Of a stretch of DNA of 7,188 nucleotides, positions 6,664 through 7,188 are shown in pieces. The stretch's first letter is position 1. Each line of letters opens with the position of its first letter. The position numbers were made by a program, and so were the translations under genes. Source of the DNA: an uncultured Eubacteriales bacterium (GTDB lineage Bacteria > Bacillota > Clostridia > Oscillospirales > Acutalibacteraceae); NCBI GenBank assembly GCA_934501135.1, contig CAKSUE010000037.1, forward strand, positions 1 through 7,188, given 5' to 3'. The notes under the pieces are model-generated. The model did not search any database. It was not told where the DNA came from and saw nothing but the letters and a program-made list of their open reading frames with translations.

Positions 6664-7188
6664 ATGAATGAACTTGAGAAAAGGATTGGATATATTTTTA
6701 AAGATAGGAAGTACCTTAGTATTGCTTTGACTCATTCGTCGTTTGCAAATGAGAAAAAAGGGAAAGTTAAAAGTAATGAAAGATTAGAATTTTTAGGCGA
6801 TGCAGTTCTTAGCATAGTTGTATCAGACTATATTTTCAAAAAACTTCCCAACTTACCTGAAGGCGAACTTACTAAATTAAGAGCATCTTTAGTATGTGAG
6901 AAATCTTTATGTGGGTTTGCAAAGGAACTTGGCCTTGGAGAATACCTGAAGCTGAGCAAAGGAGAAACAAAATCTGGTGGAGCAGAAAGGGCTTCTATAC
7001 TATCTGATGCGTTTGAGGCTGTTATAGCTTCAATTTATCTAGACGGAGATATAGAAGAAGCTAAAAAGTTTATTTTAAGGTTTGTAATTCCGTCTATAGA
7101 AAACCCAAAACCTAAAGCATTTAAAGATTATAAAACAAATTTACAAGAAATCGTTCAGCAAAATCCTGAGGAAGTTTTAGAATATGTG
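6664..7188 (+). CDS. rnc: Ribonuclease III, 3'-truncated by the window edge
   Basis: The frame stays open to the last base (175 codons), so the C-terminus lies outside the window. RNase III cuts double-stranded RNA and matures rRNA precursors and some mRNAs. The catalytic domain is complete. The signature NERLEFLGDAVL (38-49) holds Glu39, Glu42 and Asp46. Glu66 lies in PEGELTKLRASLV, and Asp115 and Glu118 lie in LSDAFEAVIAS. These match the metal-binding and catalytic residues of the E. coli enzyme. The double-stranded RNA-binding domain begins near residue 155 (DYKTNLQEIVQ) and is cut off. The start is ATG 6664 with GGAG at 6652-6655, 8 bases upstream. It follows plsX after only 39 bases. 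In most Firmicutes acpP sits in this gap, and smc usually follows rnc. Confidence 0.97.
   Translation, partial: MNELEKRIGYIFKDRKYLSIALTHSSFANEKKGKVKSNERLEFLGDAVLSIVVSDYIFKKLPNLPEGELTKLRASLVCEKSLCGFAKELGLGEYLKLSKGETKSGGAERASILSDAFEAVIASIYLDGDIEEAKKFILRFVIPSIENPKPKAFKDYKTNLQEIVQQNPEEVLEYV

Overview
The window is a run of six genes, all on the + strand, from a low-GC, AT-rich genome (about one third G+C by eye). Gene content, protein sequences, AGGAGG-like ribosome binding sites and AT-biased codon use point to a Firmicute, most likely a member of the Clostridia. I cannot name the genus from the sequence alone.

Layout: the first 18 bases look like the last codons of an upstream gene, possibly rplT (ribosomal protein L20). 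A GC-rich hairpin terminator follows. A leader of about 95 bases carries a long imperfect hairpin, and then come an SPOUT (TrmH/SpoU-type) RNA 2'-O-methyltransferase (150-944), dprA (983-2161), topA (2204-4285), trmFO (4285-5625), plsX (5638-6624) and the first 175 codons of rnc (6664 to the window end). Gaps between genes run from a 1-base overlap (topA/trmFO) to 42 bases. I see no terminator or convincing promoter after position 53, so the genes could form one transcript. No gap exceeds 300 bases.

Functionally this is a housekeeping cluster. An RNA methyltransferase and TrmFO modify rRNA or tRNA. DprA handles incoming single-stranded DNA in transformation, and TopA removes negative supercoils. 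PlsX makes acyl-phosphate for phospholipid synthesis, and RNase III processes double-stranded RNA. All the complete enzymes have family-typical length and their key residues, so nothing looks broken or foreign.

I found no undescribed system, mobile element, CRISPR array or RNA gene. The points most worth a second look are the long hairpin in the methyltransferase leader and the gene order. Here a dprA-topA-trmFO block runs straight into plsX-rnc, and the acpP gene that usually sits between plsX and rnc is missing.
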